DNA of 64,000 nt from Aselliscus stoliczkanus (taxonomy: Eukaryota > Chordata > Mammalia > Chiroptera > Hipposideridae): contig CM066728.1 in the NCBI GenBank assembly GCA_033961575.1, positions 103,616,852 to 103,680,851 of the forward strand, written 5' to 3'. The notes below the pieces were generated by a model. That model was given only the letters and a program-made list of their open reading frames with translations. It did not search any database and was not told the DNA's origin. Shown here piece by piece: positions 34,284 to 46,980 of the stretch (positions are counted from its first letter, which is position 1; the number at the start of each line of letters is the position of its first letter). Made by a program: the position numbers and the translations under genes.

Positions 34284-35255
34284 AGAAAAAGAAAAAGAAA
34301 AAGTGAAAAGGCAAACAAAAGACTGGAAAATATATATATTTGCAATACAAATAGCCAACAAAGGACTCATATCCAGCATGTATAAAAACTCCTACAAGTT
34401 AATGAGAAAAAAGACCATCCAGTAGAAAATTAGGCAACAGACCTGAACAGGCACATTCCAAAAAGAACATCCAAATGGCCATTGAACATATGAGAAGGTG
34501 TTTATCATTATTCATCAAGAAAATGCAAATTAAAACCACAAAGAAATGCCACTGTGTACCCACCCAACCATCAACTTCAGGTGAGGGTATCAAGCTATTG
34601 GATTTTCCTTAGATGGCTGTTGGTAAAATAAATTAGTCACAACCAATTGAAAAGAGTTTGGTTTAAACTGACTATATACTTCCTCTAGTAGTATGGGGAT
34701 ATTCTACTCCTAAGTATACCCCCAAAAGATAATGAGTACACATGTGTACCAAAAGACAGTAGTGCTCTGCATAGTAACCGGAAACTGGAAACAACTCAAA
34801 AGTTTATCAACAATAAATGGATAGCGGACAATTCATATGATGGAAATCTATGAGCAAAGAGAAAGAACAAACCCACTAAATGTAACGAACGACATGAGTG
34901 AATTTCATGGACAAATGTTGAATGAGAGAAACCAGACACTAAAGAGTACCTACCGTATGATTTCATTTATATAAAATTCAAAAACTTGCAAGGCCAACAA
35001 TCAGTGATTTAAGTCAAGATATTGGTTAACTTTGAGGGGAGGAGCAGATTTACTAAGATTCCTCAGGAGGGCTTCTGAGCTGCCGATAATGTTCTATATC
35101 TTGGCCTGGATGGTATTTATAGTTTGTGTTCAACTTGGGAAAATTAATACATTATTTTTGTTCTACCTCAATAAAAGTTAATTGTTTTTTTCAATTGGGG
35201 AACAACCATGGTCATTGGTACACATTGCTTTCATGCTACAATGGCATAATTGACT

Positions 35256-35360
35256 CTTTTAAGGAGGGCGCAGCTCACAGTGGCCCATGCGGGGATCAAA
35301 CCAGCAACCTTGGTGTTATCAGCACCACACTCTAACCAACTAAGCTAACCGGTCACCCCC
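35256..35360 (-). mobile_element. VES-type tRNA-derived SINE
   Basis: The minus-strand reading has TTAGCTTAGTTGGTTAGAGT (A-box region), GTGGTGCTGATAACACCAAG, GGTTTGATCCCC (B box) and GCATGGGCCACTGTGAGCTG. This is the head of the VES SINE family of bats and the best single clue to the host order. It lies just past the end of the old L1. Confidence 0.85.
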
Positions 35361-36879
35361 AAAAGTTTATTTTTAATGTACCAAATATAATAAATGTGTG
35401 TGGAGGGTGACAGTTATTTCTTCAAAAATAAATAGGTGTGTAAGGGGTTGATTTTGTTCTGGATTTGAATGGGGAATTTTAGAAGACTACAGAAGCTCAG
35501 ATTATTTCCAAAGACATTATACAACTTACTTGTGCATTTATCATGACCTTTTGTTTACTGCATGTCTCATTCCATTCTTTCCATTCAATGTTCTAAATGC
35601 CCCCAAAGAAACATACATAACGCAATAAACAAACTGTGCCTTTTGTTCCTGGCCCATTGACATCAAAACAAGGCTTGAGCAAGAATGAAAATCTTAAGCC
35701 CAGATCTCCTTCTCACCAAATCAGTGCCACCTGAAGCACCACAATGGCCCAGAAATGGAAACAAGCATCTGGCCCATTTCCCTGAGGAACTCCACAAAGG
35801 CTCATTGTGGCATTGGCAAGGCTCACAGGGCACAACCCTCAACAGGAAGAATGCCTCACCCTGGCGTGCCGACACAGCTAGTGCAGACTGCCCGCAGAAG
35901 TGAGCTCTTCCTGTGAGAGGCTGGATAAATCATGTTCAAAGGAGAGCATAAAAAAGGAAATAGGTAATCGTATCGTAGGGAAAACGCTACTGAATTTAGA
36001 CGTCTGGCTCTGTTTCTAGCCAGATGTGTAGTGCAGGCCCTGTCATGGAACTTCTCAGCTCTTAATGTCTTTGCAAATGGATATATGATTGGATGGTCAC
36101 GAAACCCCTTCACAGCGCAAGCATTCTTTTATACTCGGTGGAATCTTTTAAAGTGATTTTAGAAAATAATAAAATGAAGTAAAATAATAAAATAAAAAGC
36201 CTTATCTTGATACCCTGGGTTCTAAAGCTGAACTGTGCACTGTCTCCCTCTGGTGGACGGCATATGCCAATGCTTTGTCACACATACTGGAATTTTAACT
36301 GGGCCTGGTGGAAGGCAGCCTTTTTGCATCCCTTCCCTGACAGGGAGCTTGTGTTTTGAGAACCGAAGATCGAAGATCGTATTCCCCCTGGAGAGCCTCA
36401 AACAGGCAATAGTGCTGTTTAAGCCCAGGACTTCCGGTTCTTCGTTTTCCACACATCAGTGAATAGAATAGTGCACAGTAACAAACAGAAATCTCAAATA
36501 GAGCCAAAGCCCAGCACGGTGCTTTTCATCCACCAGTCAGGTGATCAAAAACAGGAAGAAATTGTTGACTTCTGTTTGAATAGTCTGTGATTTCTGATCA
36601 GAGGCATTTTAAATAGTTCTGGGCAAAATTCAAAACCTGCATTCAATTAACAAGTTCTAGAAGTAGAAACCTCTCTATTTACTTCTTGCCATACATGTGC
36701 ATTAGACAGCTCCCAACCTTAGTCGTTCTGAGCATGATGGGGCTAACACAATTCTAAGTTCCCAGGGACTCAGGACCAGGTAGGGAGTGTCACCCTCCCA
36801 TGCTTGGGTTCACAAACCAGCACTTCCAACATCTTTGAACTTCTTGAAATAGCCAAAGGACAGACTGTATAGTCACTGG
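35361..36879. other. No recognisable gene or repeat
   Basis: About 1.5 kb. Overlapping frames on both strands (35685-35903, 36222-36507) show no domain. An AAAAT-rich patch lies at 36165-36198. Confidence 0.45.
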
Positions 36880-36985
36880 GAACTTACTCTGTGCCAAACA
36901 CCGTCCAAAGGACAAGAAATACAATGGTGCACACAAGTAGACACAACCATTGACTTCATGGAAATAAAACTCCAGGATGATCCTA
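36880..36985 (-). mobile_element. L2 3' end, antisense
   Basis: The plus strand reads CTTACTCTGTGCCAAACACC, GTCCAAAGGACAAGAAATAC and ACCATTGACTTCATGGAAAT, the complement pattern of the L2 3' end. Diverged. Confidence 0.5.
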
Positions 36986-39900
36986 AAAAGGGTAAGATGA
37001 TCAGAAGTGCCCTATGAAGCATCACTGTGTGACAGAGCTTTAAACTCCCAGTTTAAAAAAGCAAATCTCATTAATTTTGTATATAAAGGGACAGAACTTG
37101 AGGTGTGGGGGTGTCACCAAGGCTCTTAATTATTATTATTTAAGGCTGGGTCTATACGTTCAACGGTGGCTCCCATAGAATATTTGAAGGATGCCAACAA
37201 AACAAGCTCAATGTACAGCAAAAAAAAAAAAAGCAATTCTATATAAAGTAGACATACTTTCAGTTTGGCTATTAATCAAACAATGATAGAGAAACTAATA
37301 TTTTCCTGGAGAAGCCAGAGTCCGTGTCACCTCACTGGATGGGTAAACCATGGGAGATGGGGCTGCCAGGAAGAAACCTGTGACATTTAGGAAATCTAAG
37401 ACATTTAGAAAAACTGAGTTCAGAAGATAGTTTGATTAATGGAGGAGAAGAATCATTCTCTTGGATCTCTGATTTGGGCTGAGTTGTAGGAACAGATTGG
37501 TTTAGTTCCCAGGAAGTTTTTATGTGTAGATTCTAGAGGGGGCCACAGAGAAGGTCAGCTTGCTCATGGATTCATAAACAGTCAACTAAAGTATCTGAGA
37601 AAGCGGGGTAATGCTGGGTGAAGTCCAGGTGAGTGACACAGGGAAAGAGTGTGGGACAGAACCTTCAATGTGATGACTCATTCCCTGCTGTGGGCAATAA
37701 GCACTCTCAAGGGAATTCCAAGAGTAGCCTATTATTTGAACAAATAAAATGCCCATTTCGAGGATGGGTACATTCATTGTTACGATTGTTTAAAACCAAT
37801 TCTATAACTGAAATCATATATTCTCTTATCATGAACAACAAAACGAAAAACAGCTCTAATGACAGCTGTACTTTTACCAAGATAGAACACTGGCCTTTGA
37901 TTTGGACAGAAGGCTTTGCTCTGGAGAGATAGGGTCACTTTTAAGGCTGTGTATCTTAAATTCAGCCATCATTTTAGTAGACGTGGGTTTTGACTTGTGG
38001 AAGAAAAGACAAGAGATCAAAAGATAAGCAATTCTGTGTAAATAACCTGTATTAACATCAAGTGAAAGCTAACAGTAGTGGGCCCCTTGAATAATCAAAG
38101 AAACCTCAGTAATTTTCCACAAGAAAGCCCTTCTTGGCTTCATGACCCTGACATCTCTATTTATTCATTTGATGCATTTTAAAATAAGGCAGGACTGGTG
38201 AAAATGAGAATTTTGAACAATGCATTATACTATACAACTCTAAATGTAACTTTGTATGATTGGCTATAGGGCCTAATTGATGCATGTATTTTTAAAGCCT
38301 AATATTTTTCAGGCACATCATTTATAGTTGATTAAATACAGTGTCTTATTATTTCTATGAATAAATTGAACAGCAACATAATTCCCTCTCATGTTAATAT
38401 TTCAAAATACAAATCACTTGCGATAATAGGCCCTTTCTTGGATGTAAACCCCCCTAAGTGACGTATGTGTATATTGGCAAACACTCATTTGAGCCGTAAG
38501 CAAAAACAAAGATATCTAAAGTTAAACTTCATTATTTTTAGTCAACTTTAGGAGTCTATTAGATAACATGATCTTGTCATTCTCCCCAGCCTACACTTTT
38601 GTGTGAGGATTTGATAAATGTCACATCGGTGAGTAAGGCAAGGAAGCAGAACTATATTTAACCTGACAGATGTAAGTAGCTGTCAAGTTTGGGATTTGAA
38701 GCCAGGTAATCCTGTCCCTGTGAATATCTGCAGACCACATAATTCTCCTGAGACCATGAAATTGGGAAGCAAGAGTTTTATGAATACGGGATTTGGATTT
38801 GTACTGTCAAAGAGACTTCAGGTTCTCACTTTGATTTAACTACTGTTTATTTTTACTTTTGTTTTGTCCTTAATAGAATTAAAGCATAGAACAAAAATAT
38901 ACCAAATCACCCATCTGCTCAAAGCCTGCTCGTTAAACAGGAATGGGATAATGAATTCAGGAGGTTATTTTTCAACCAAGCTGATGTCAGTTTCTACACC
39001 TGCTGAGCTGCCTTACATGCTGAGAAGTGAAAAGATAATCCATAAATAATGCCTAAGATTTAAAAATAGTACATTTGATTTGATTTGATTTGGTTTGATA
39101 GGCTAGTTTTCCACAGAAAATGGAGAAAATGTATTCCATGCCTCTAGGGCCCCTGGGTCTATAAGCACAAGAGGTAGGTTTTTCAGTTGGATGAGGTCTC
39201 TGTCTATCCACAGAGGTGCTGGGAAAAAACAGAATTCGGGGGCACCTCTTCCAGGATATTACACCAGGTACTTCACTTCCTTGTACCTTCAAGCCGAAAT
39301 GTGCTCTGGGAGGAATTAATTTTCCCCCCTTAATAGATGACTGCAGTGAATGAAAGAAATATCGACCACTTTTATCTTTTTTAATTCCAAAGCATAATGG
39401 AAGAACAGTCTCTACTGGAGATCTTGCCTTTTCTATATTAAAAACAAAAAATTAAAGGCAAGAGGCATGTCCTCAAACTTAACTTTCAGAAAATATTTTC
39501 ACAAAAGCACATAATACAGCTGCTGTTTCCAACATTGGAGAGAAAGTGAATGACATCAGTGCCTAGAGCGAGGAGCATTGAAAAATCATCTCTTTTGACT
39601 AATTTGATCAACCTCAAGCTTACTCTTTTCATTTCTCTATACTGTTATGTTTCTGAGGATAGTTTTATAAGGCTTTTCAAATGGAATTATTCTAGGACAT
39701 ATAAAAGGGTTCTTGCTAAGCATTTTGAGATTGAAGGGTAAAAGTTTCTATAACAGAAAAGAAAAAAAACCTATTCAATTGTTACTGCTAGGAAACACTG
39801 AGCACTTTTTTCCTCTGACTTCTTGGAGTCATTACCCTTAATTCCATTTAGATAACTGTTAGTCATGATTCACGGTTACGTGGTTCTAGACAGTTTTTGT

Positions 39901-41074
39901 GCTTTGTCATAAGCATAATGAGTTGTTCTGGAGGCAACATCAAATGTTCACTTAAATGTAAGAAAAGGGACAGAAGTCAGTAAAGGGAAGAGGCAGAGGC
40001 TAAGGGGCACCTGGTATTCTAGTTATCCATGAAAACAAGTTACAGAACAGTTTTGGTAGGTTGTCCACACAAAGACCTTACCAGAAGTTTATCTCAATTG
40101 ACGTTGCAAGCTTTGGTTAAATACTTCATTCAAAGGATCAAATAACAAAAATGGCTCTTTATACAAGTATGGCTTTCATTATAAGCACTATAAACAGCTG
40201 TCTTTGTGAACTTGTAAATGAAGCTGCAACATACACAAAGATTTGTCTGATTCCAACAAGCTGTCCTCAGGAAGAGCACTTTTCATTACATCAAAACACA
40301 CAGAGCCTCTTGCTAATTATTTCTTTCTCATCAGATAAGAAATGCTTTCTTTATCAAGTGACAGATAGGGATGTCCTCTATCTAGCTGGTTGTCCTTTTG
40401 ACATTGGGTGATAGTGCCGCAGTCTGGATTAACTACAGGCTAGCACAAGAATAGCAGCTAAATGCAGTTAACAAATTACCAGAAAAGAGATGCAGAATTT
40501 CAGAGGTACCATTTCTCTCTTGCCAAGACCTGGAGGCTCTTGTTTTTTGTTTTTGTTTTTTCTGCAAAGTTACTGTAAGCTATAACCAACCTCCTCTTGG
40601 AATACTTCAGTTGTGGATTTTCCCTGCCAATCCAAAAAAGGTAGACTTTTTTTTTTTTTTTTTTTTTTGCATCTCAATGTCTTCGACTGGAATTGTAGAC
40701 TCAGTTTAATTGAAAAGAAGAGCAAAGGTGCAAGGTTTAAAGCATATTACTACAGTACTTTGTCTATCTGTAGGTAGAAATATGGCTTATGTTCCCTGGC
40801 TCTGTTTTACTTCTTGTTCTTATTTCCTCAAAGAAAGAATAAGTTTGATAGTGATGCAGAGTGAGTTAATACATTTCTATCTCCAGCCTCCACTCCACCA
40901 GATCCCAGTATAAGAATACACTGATCTCACACTGTGCGTTTTTATTGTTGTTCAGAACAGTGCACCCATTGGTACATACTAAGAGTTGTGGGGGTGGTAG
41001 TAATAAGTGGAGTAGCCATAGTAGTAGTAATTAAGGTTAATTGGAAAGATTCATTGCAAATGTTAATTAACATC
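36986..41074. other. Unassigned 4-kb block, poor in young insertions
   Basis: No gene, SINE or L1 recognised. Simple sequence only: an A run at about 37220-37231, a (GATTT)n-like run at about 39077-39102, and a 22-T run at 40647-40668. The last may be the end of an antisense retrocopy too old to read. Short frames lack domains. Confidence 0.4.
40647..40668. repeat. Poly-T tract (22 T)
   Basis: Uninterrupted run of 22 T. No SINE or pseudogene body was recognised beside it on either strand. Confidence 0.95.
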
Positions 41075-41275
41075 TGCTTTCGAGATGCTAGTTGCTGGGC
41101 TAAGTAACTTCCATACATTATCTAATTGAATCCTCACAGTAATCTATGAGGTAGGTCATATTATTATACTTATTTTTCCAAAGAGGAAACCAAGGTATGA
41201 GAAGTTAATTAACTTGATTGAAGTCATACAGATGGTAAATGATGGAACACCAAGATTTAAATCCAAGTAGACTAA
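41075..41275 (+). mobile_element. MIR SINE
   Basis: Well-kept MIR order: TAAGTAACTTCCATACATTA, TCTAATTGAATCCTCACAGT, ATGAGGTAGGTCATATTATT, AGAGGAAACCAAGGTATGAG, AAGTTAATTAACTTGATTGA, AAGTCATACAGATGGTAAAT, and an AATCCAAGTAGACT-type 3' part. Confidence 0.88.
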
Positions 41276-42544
41276 CTTCAGAGCACCCCACTTTTAAGAG
41301 TTTTGATGTACTGCTGTCAGTGAATTAATAAGTGAAGAGAAAAAAGAACTTCCAAAATGCCACTCCTAAAGCCTCCTTTGTTATTATCAAATGTTCTTTG
41401 AATTTCTAGGATGCCAACATTGTCAAAGTTTTGTTAACACTAACACTTGGAAACATATTAGAGTCTCAAATACATTCCTGGAAACTAAGAAATAATTTCC
41501 CAAAAGATCTACCTTGAAATTTGTGTGCGAAGTATTATAATGGATATATCTGCATTGAGTTGGTACTCCAATTAGAAAACAAGAGAGTGTACACTCCATC
41601 CTTCACATAGTCCCCAAAAGCTACATACACAGCTCAGATAAACCACTTAGGGTGGCAACAGAACTGGGACTATACTATCAGTTTCTTCACACTGGTCATG
41701 ATCTGCTTGGGTGACACGTGCAAGATGGCAGAAGCTTTGCCATCTCCCTCAATGAAACAGCCTTAGAAAGAGTCTGCTTTTTGAGGAATTGCCTGAAAGA
41801 TACATGGTGTCAAATGGCTCGATCCTTCCACTCTGTCTTTTACAGTAGTCTTGGCGGTTGACTCCCCCAAATCCATCCAACACAAAATGGTCAGCCACGG
41901 TGATCCCATTCCCCTGGCTGGTAGTTGGCTTAGAAGTGGAATCCAATTCAATCCTGGCAAAAAACAAACTGTGGGGAAAAGTTTCCCCTTCTTCCTTTGG
42001 ATGATGCCCTGTATGCTTCTGGAATTACAGTCATGAGATCAACACACAGTGACGGTCAGAGTAAATAGAATTTCCAGAAAATGAAGCTAGGGCCCTGAGA
42101 AATCATAGCAGGAGCTAGCCTACCTATGAAATTCCTGGTAAGTGAGATGAAAAAGTTCCTTACATTTCCTTATGTTTCTATCAATTTGAGTTGGAGATTT
42201 CTGTTACTTGAAACGTAAGTTGTCCTAACAGCTTCTCTTATCATTTAAAACTCAGAAATTCTTAATAATCACTAAGGATGTAAGAGGCATTCAGAATTGT
42301 GCTTATCTCTGTAGAAATTAGTACCTCCAAACAGCACATAAACTAGCTAGCCAAAGGCACCTCCACAGAAATCTTTTGGAAAAGTGTTTGCAAGGAATGT
42401 CTGGGATGAATGAGAGGGGGAAAAAGCTCATCCTTCTCTCTGTCTTTTGCACATCTAAATATACAGAAGACAACAAAACAAAGCTAAAAGAATTTTTCAT
42501 AAAGGTCACAAATATGACTGAATCTTCTTATGAACTCTCTTCAC
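41276..42544. other. Unassigned; possible old repeat at 41690-42045
   Basis: The stretch with CAAGATGGCAGAAGCTTTGC, CCAACACAAAATGGTCAGCC and GGGGAAAAGTTTCCCCTTC looks like a diverged medium-copy repeat, but I cannot name it. The remainder shows nothing recognisable. Confidence 0.35.
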
Positions 42545-42715
42545 AGTGATTTATACCATGAAAAGTATTTTCAAAGTACTTCCTGTGCATCACTTTTGAT
42601 GTTCACCACCACCCTGGGATTCAGCTGGACCTATATTAACTTCTTTTAAAATGAAGAAACTTATGATTCAAAGGGATCATATGATTTGCTCTTATTAAAG
42701 ACACATCAATGACTA
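42545..42715 (+). mobile_element. MIR-like SINE, diverged
   Basis: Shows AAAGTATTTTCAAAGTACTT, TGATGTTCACCACCACCCTG, ATTAACTTCTTTTAAAATGA, AGAAACTTATGATTCAAAGG, in the order of the MIR core. Weak match. Confidence 0.5.
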
Positions 42716-44719
42716 GCAGCACCCAGGCACCCAAATGAGATATTTGTATAATATCTCATTATACAAATGAGGGGGTCAGAACAGCAGAATGAAAAGGATA
42801 CGAGCATTCAATTCCAGCGCTGCTTCTAAGTGCTACTGACTAAACATGTTACTTTACACAAACTACTTGTGCCTAGTACTTAATAGATGCTCACAGATAG
42901 CTCTTATTACGTTTACTGTTCTTCCAATAGCCATCCTTATCCTCTGTCTTCATCATGGGATACACAAACTCACAATCATACATTGGAGAGTAAATATTAA
43001 ATGTAAGGTCTTGCTGAAATCAGACAGGTGACTTCTACCACATTTATCTGAACTAAATCATTTCTGATTTTTAACCATCATTACCTTTAGCCCTTGAAAT
43101 CATAAATGACATTTACGTGATTAAGTATGTTCATGTAATAGCTTTTATTATGGTGATTGCCTTGCTGTGTAATATACTTATCAATGAGATGATAGGGAGT
43201 AAAACTATTCCTAGTGAGAAGGGTTTTCTTGCTCAGTTCCTGCTAACTCCTAGAAACAAGTCCAGACCAAATCTTAGGTCTTTTTCACATTGTGTGGGCC
43301 CGGTGGAACTGAGAGGTTCCCAGGCTGCCTTGTTTTGGTATGAAGCCTGAGGCGGGCACAAGAATGGCCAAAATTTCTGGGCTGAAGCCAGCTCCCCTGC
43401 ACCCTGGTCTTTGCATGAACCTAAACTCACCGTGCAGCTCTGTCTTGGCCACACTCAGTATCAAATTGATTTGAGTTGACCTCTGTCTCGCCTCGCATCA
43501 CCAGAATCGGCCATTCTAGAAAAGCATATAGGAAAACTGGAAAGGGCAGTCACCATAACAGTGGAGTCTAACCTCATTTTCTTCTCCATTGAAAATCTGG
43601 CTTATGGCTTTGAAGAATAAAAATTTTTTTTGTTAGTAATTTTTTCCCAGAGTAAAACAGTGGTAATGATGAGAATAAAAATTCAAGTGGTCTAAATGGC
43701 CTTGTTAGAATGACGAGCCAGGTCTGTTTGTCCAGGATAGCACTGGTTTATACCTGGTGTCCTGGCATGATTAATAGTGCCTCCATTCGTTCTCAAAAGT
43801 GTCCTGATTTGAACAATAAATTACGTAGTCCCCAAGATTTAGTTGATTAGGAAATTACCATCTGTTCTATGGCCTAACTATTTATTGGTAAAGCTGTACT
43901 CAAATCACTCCCATGAAGGCTCCTGAAGAAGACAATTATTAATCCATTTTCACAGTTACTGTGACTGTGATGTTTCACATCCTTTCCCTACCCCGTTTAT
44001 CAGAAATATGTCAGAGAACTCTGCTTTAAAAGATTGTTCTATCATTTCATATATTGACTAATTTCCCTGGCATTGGCAAAGAATGAGATATGCAATGTAA
44101 ATATAAAATCCATGAAATTGAACCTTTCTTTTCTGAAGACTTTTTAATGTCATGTTTATAGAACGTTTTGTTAAATGTACTGAACGGGTTATACTAAACA
44201 TAATTTGGTCTCTCATTGCTAATTCAAGGTCATCATAAAAGTTATTGATTGCATTGTGGAATGATATGGTCACTGAAGTAATTAGTATTTTGCTTTCCCT
44301 TTCACTAACTTCCTTCTGACTCTGCTTTTATTCCACATTCCCCCGTGTTGTCATTTCTCTAAGTGTCAGTTCTTGGCAGTTCCCAACTCTCCCTCACTGC
44401 TTGTAATTCATTATATGTTATAAATCAGAAAGAACTGCAAGTCTCTAAGGAAAACACTAAGTTTACTAAATCATAACCCCAATTTTAGGAATGATTCTTA
44501 GTCAGTTGGTTCTTATCAGAAAGTAGATCTCAAGTAAGACACAGCTCTGTGGCTGTCATTGTCTTCCTCCTAAGAAGTCTATTCCAATATCTCTGTGTTC
44601 TTAGATATATTCTAGATAGCAATTTGCCAAAATGCCCAGCCTCAAAAAGGGTGGGGTGCCATTAAACCACAGACTTTTCTTTGTGAATTGGAATAAACGA
44701 AAAAATTTCTGCAAAAGCC
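42716..44719. other. No recognisable gene or repeat
   Basis: About 2 kb of AT-rich sequence with short frames without domains and no obvious transposon. A small inverted repeat, GATATTTGTATAATATCTCATTATACAAAT-like, lies at about 42739-42770. Confidence 0.45.
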
Positions 44720-46980
44720 ATTACTTTCAGTAGAATGTTGAACAGCAATGGTGAAAATGGGCATTCTTATTTTGTTCCCATTTTCCCTACTCTTATTCTG
44801 TATTGTACTAGAAGTCCTAATCAGGGTAATTTGGCAAGAAAAAAAAATAATAAAAGACATCCGAATTGGAAAATAAGAATTAAAATTATATTTATTTACA
44901 GATGGCATGATTCTATATATAGCAAACCCCAAGAACCTACCCAAAAATGACAACAGTTAATGAACAAATTCAGTAAGGTTGTAGGGTTATCATGAGACCA
45001 ACATAAAAAATTCTCTGTGTCTTTCTTTATATATCAGGAATTAACAATCCAAAAAGAAAATTAAGAAAACAATTCTGTTTATAATTGTATACAAAAGAAT
45101 AAAAACTTAGCAATAAAATAATCCACAGGGGTGAAAGACTAATACACTGAAAACTATAAAATATTACTGAAAGAAATTAAATAAAACCTAAAAAAAAAGA
45201 AAGAAACATCCAGTGTTCATGGGTAGGAAGACTTAATATTTTTAGGGTGTCAATACACCTCAAAGCAATCTGCAGATTAAACACAGTTCCTATTAAAATT
45301 CCAATGGCCCCTTTTGGGGAAATGGAAAAGCCATCCTCAAAGCTATATGGAATTTTAAGTGTCTCTGAATAGTCAAAACAATATTGAAAAAGGGAAAAAG
45401 AGTTGGAACACACACACTTCCTGGTTTTAAAACTAACTAAAAAGCTGTAGTAATCAAAACAGTACAGTGCTTGCATGAAGTTAGACATATAGACAAATGG
45501 AATAGAACCAATAGCCCAGAAATAAACCCAAACCTCTGCGGCCAATTGCTTTTTGACAACAGCGCCAAGATCATTCAATGGGGCAAGAGTAGTCTGTTCA
45601 ACAAATGGTTCTGAAAAAAGTATATAAACACATGCAAAGAATAAAGTTGGACCCCTACCTCACTCCATAATTAAACTATAAGTCAAAATTGATCAATGAC
45701 CCAAACAAAAGAGCTAAAAATAAAAAATGTTTCAGAAGAAAACACAGTAAATCTTCATGACCTCAGATTTGACAATGGATTCTTAGATTTGACACCAAAA
45801 GCATGAGTAACAAAAGAAAAACAATGGGTAAATTGAACTTCATGACTATTAGAACATCTTGGGCATCAAAGGGCATTATCAAAAAAGTAAAAAGGCAACC
45901 TTCAGAATAGAAGAAAATATCTGCAAATCATATACCTGATAATAACTTAGTATCCAGAATATCAACAACTGTTACAACTCAACAACAAAAAGATAAGTAA
46001 CCAAATTAAAAACCATGCAAAGAATTTATAGACATTTCTCCAAACAGGATATACAAATAGCCAACGAGAACATGAAAAGATTTGCAACATCATTGGTCAT
46101 TAAGGAAAGACAGATCAAAAGCACAATAAGACACTATTTCACATCAACTAGGATAGGTATAATAACAAAATGATAATAATTAATAATAATAATAATAATA
46201 ATCAGTGTTGACAAAAATTGAAAGAAATAAGAACACTTGTACATTGCTGGTGGGAATTTAAAATGAAGCAGCCACTGTAGAACACAGTTCAGTGGTTCCT
46301 CAAAAAGTTGATCGCAAAATTACAGTATGATCCAGGAATTCCATTCCTAGGTATATGCCCCAAAGAACTGAAAACAAATGTTGAAACAAAAACAACTGTT
46401 CACTATTTATAGTAGCCAAGAAGTAGAAACAACCAAAACGTCCATAAAGAAATCGATGGATAAACAAATGGGGGTATTGCCATACCATGAAATATTATTT
46501 CTTTTTTTTTTTAAGGGTAGTGTCACTGGCCCTCATATGTGGGACCCAAACCGGGGCCGCTGGTGTCTCAAGCCAGCTCTTAACCACCGCGCCACTTGGC
46601 CGGCCCGAATGAAATATTATTTAGCCAATAAGTAGAATGAAATACTGATATGTGCTGTGATATAGATGCACATTCAACTTATGTTATGTGAAATAAGCCA
46701 GGAACAAAATCTTGTGTTATTATACAGTTCGTTTATATGAAATGTCCAAAATAAGCAAATCCATAGAGGTAGAAAGCAGATAAGCAGTTCACAGAGGATT
46801 AGAGGAGAGGGGAATCAGGAATAATTACTTAATGTACTGTCCTTGTGGAGTGATGAAGTTTTGAAATTAGAGAGAAATGGTGGTTATATGACAATTGTCA
46901 ATGTCCTAAATGCCACTAAATTGTGCATTTCAAAATGGTTAATTGTCTAGTTTGTGGATTTCACTTCAATTTTTAAAAAG
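44720..46980 (+). mobile_element. L1 fragment, ORF2 second half and 3' end
   Basis: L1 ORF2 text in order: GGGCATTCTTATTTTGTTCC, GATGGCATGATTCTATATAT, CCAAGAACCTACCCAAAAAT, TAGACATATAGACAAATGGA, ACATTGCTGGTGGGAATTTA, GATGGATAAACAAATGGGG and TGTGAAATAAGCCAGGAACA. An AAT run (about 46180-46202) and a head-only SINE (46501-46608) interrupt it. Frames are broken, so it is a dead 5'-truncated copy. Confidence 0.85.
46501..46608 (-). mobile_element. Head-only SINE with 14-bp target duplication
   Basis: Minus-strand copy of the short SINE: GGGCCGGCCAAGTGGCGCGG head, CGGTTTGGGTCCC B-box, ATGAGGGCCAGTGACACTAC end, A tail. The flanking direct repeat atgaaatattattt (46487-46500 and 46609-46622) is exact. 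Nested in the L1 at 44720-46980. Confidence 0.93.

Larger units (their letters stand above)
25330..35190 (+). mobile_element. Old L1 expanded by nested insertions
   Basis: L1 segments occur in the right order and on one strand: the ORF1-ORF2 junction and start of ORF2 (25330-25850, 26274-26890), ORF2 middle (27295-27827), then reverse-transcriptase-side and C-terminal ORF2 (32343-33771) and the ORF2 end plus 3' region (34313-35190). Landmarks include GTCAGCCTACATAAAATAAC (25774), AAATGCTAACTGC-free endonuclease-like text, GAAGAAATCACAATGGCAAC (27301), TAAAGAATAATTGATACCAA (32354) and GATTTCATTTATATAAAATT (34958). All frames are broken. The gaps are exactly filled by two SINEs, two LTR-like elements, a HAL1-like element and an RPL30 pseudogene, annotated separately. 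Confidence 0.75.
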
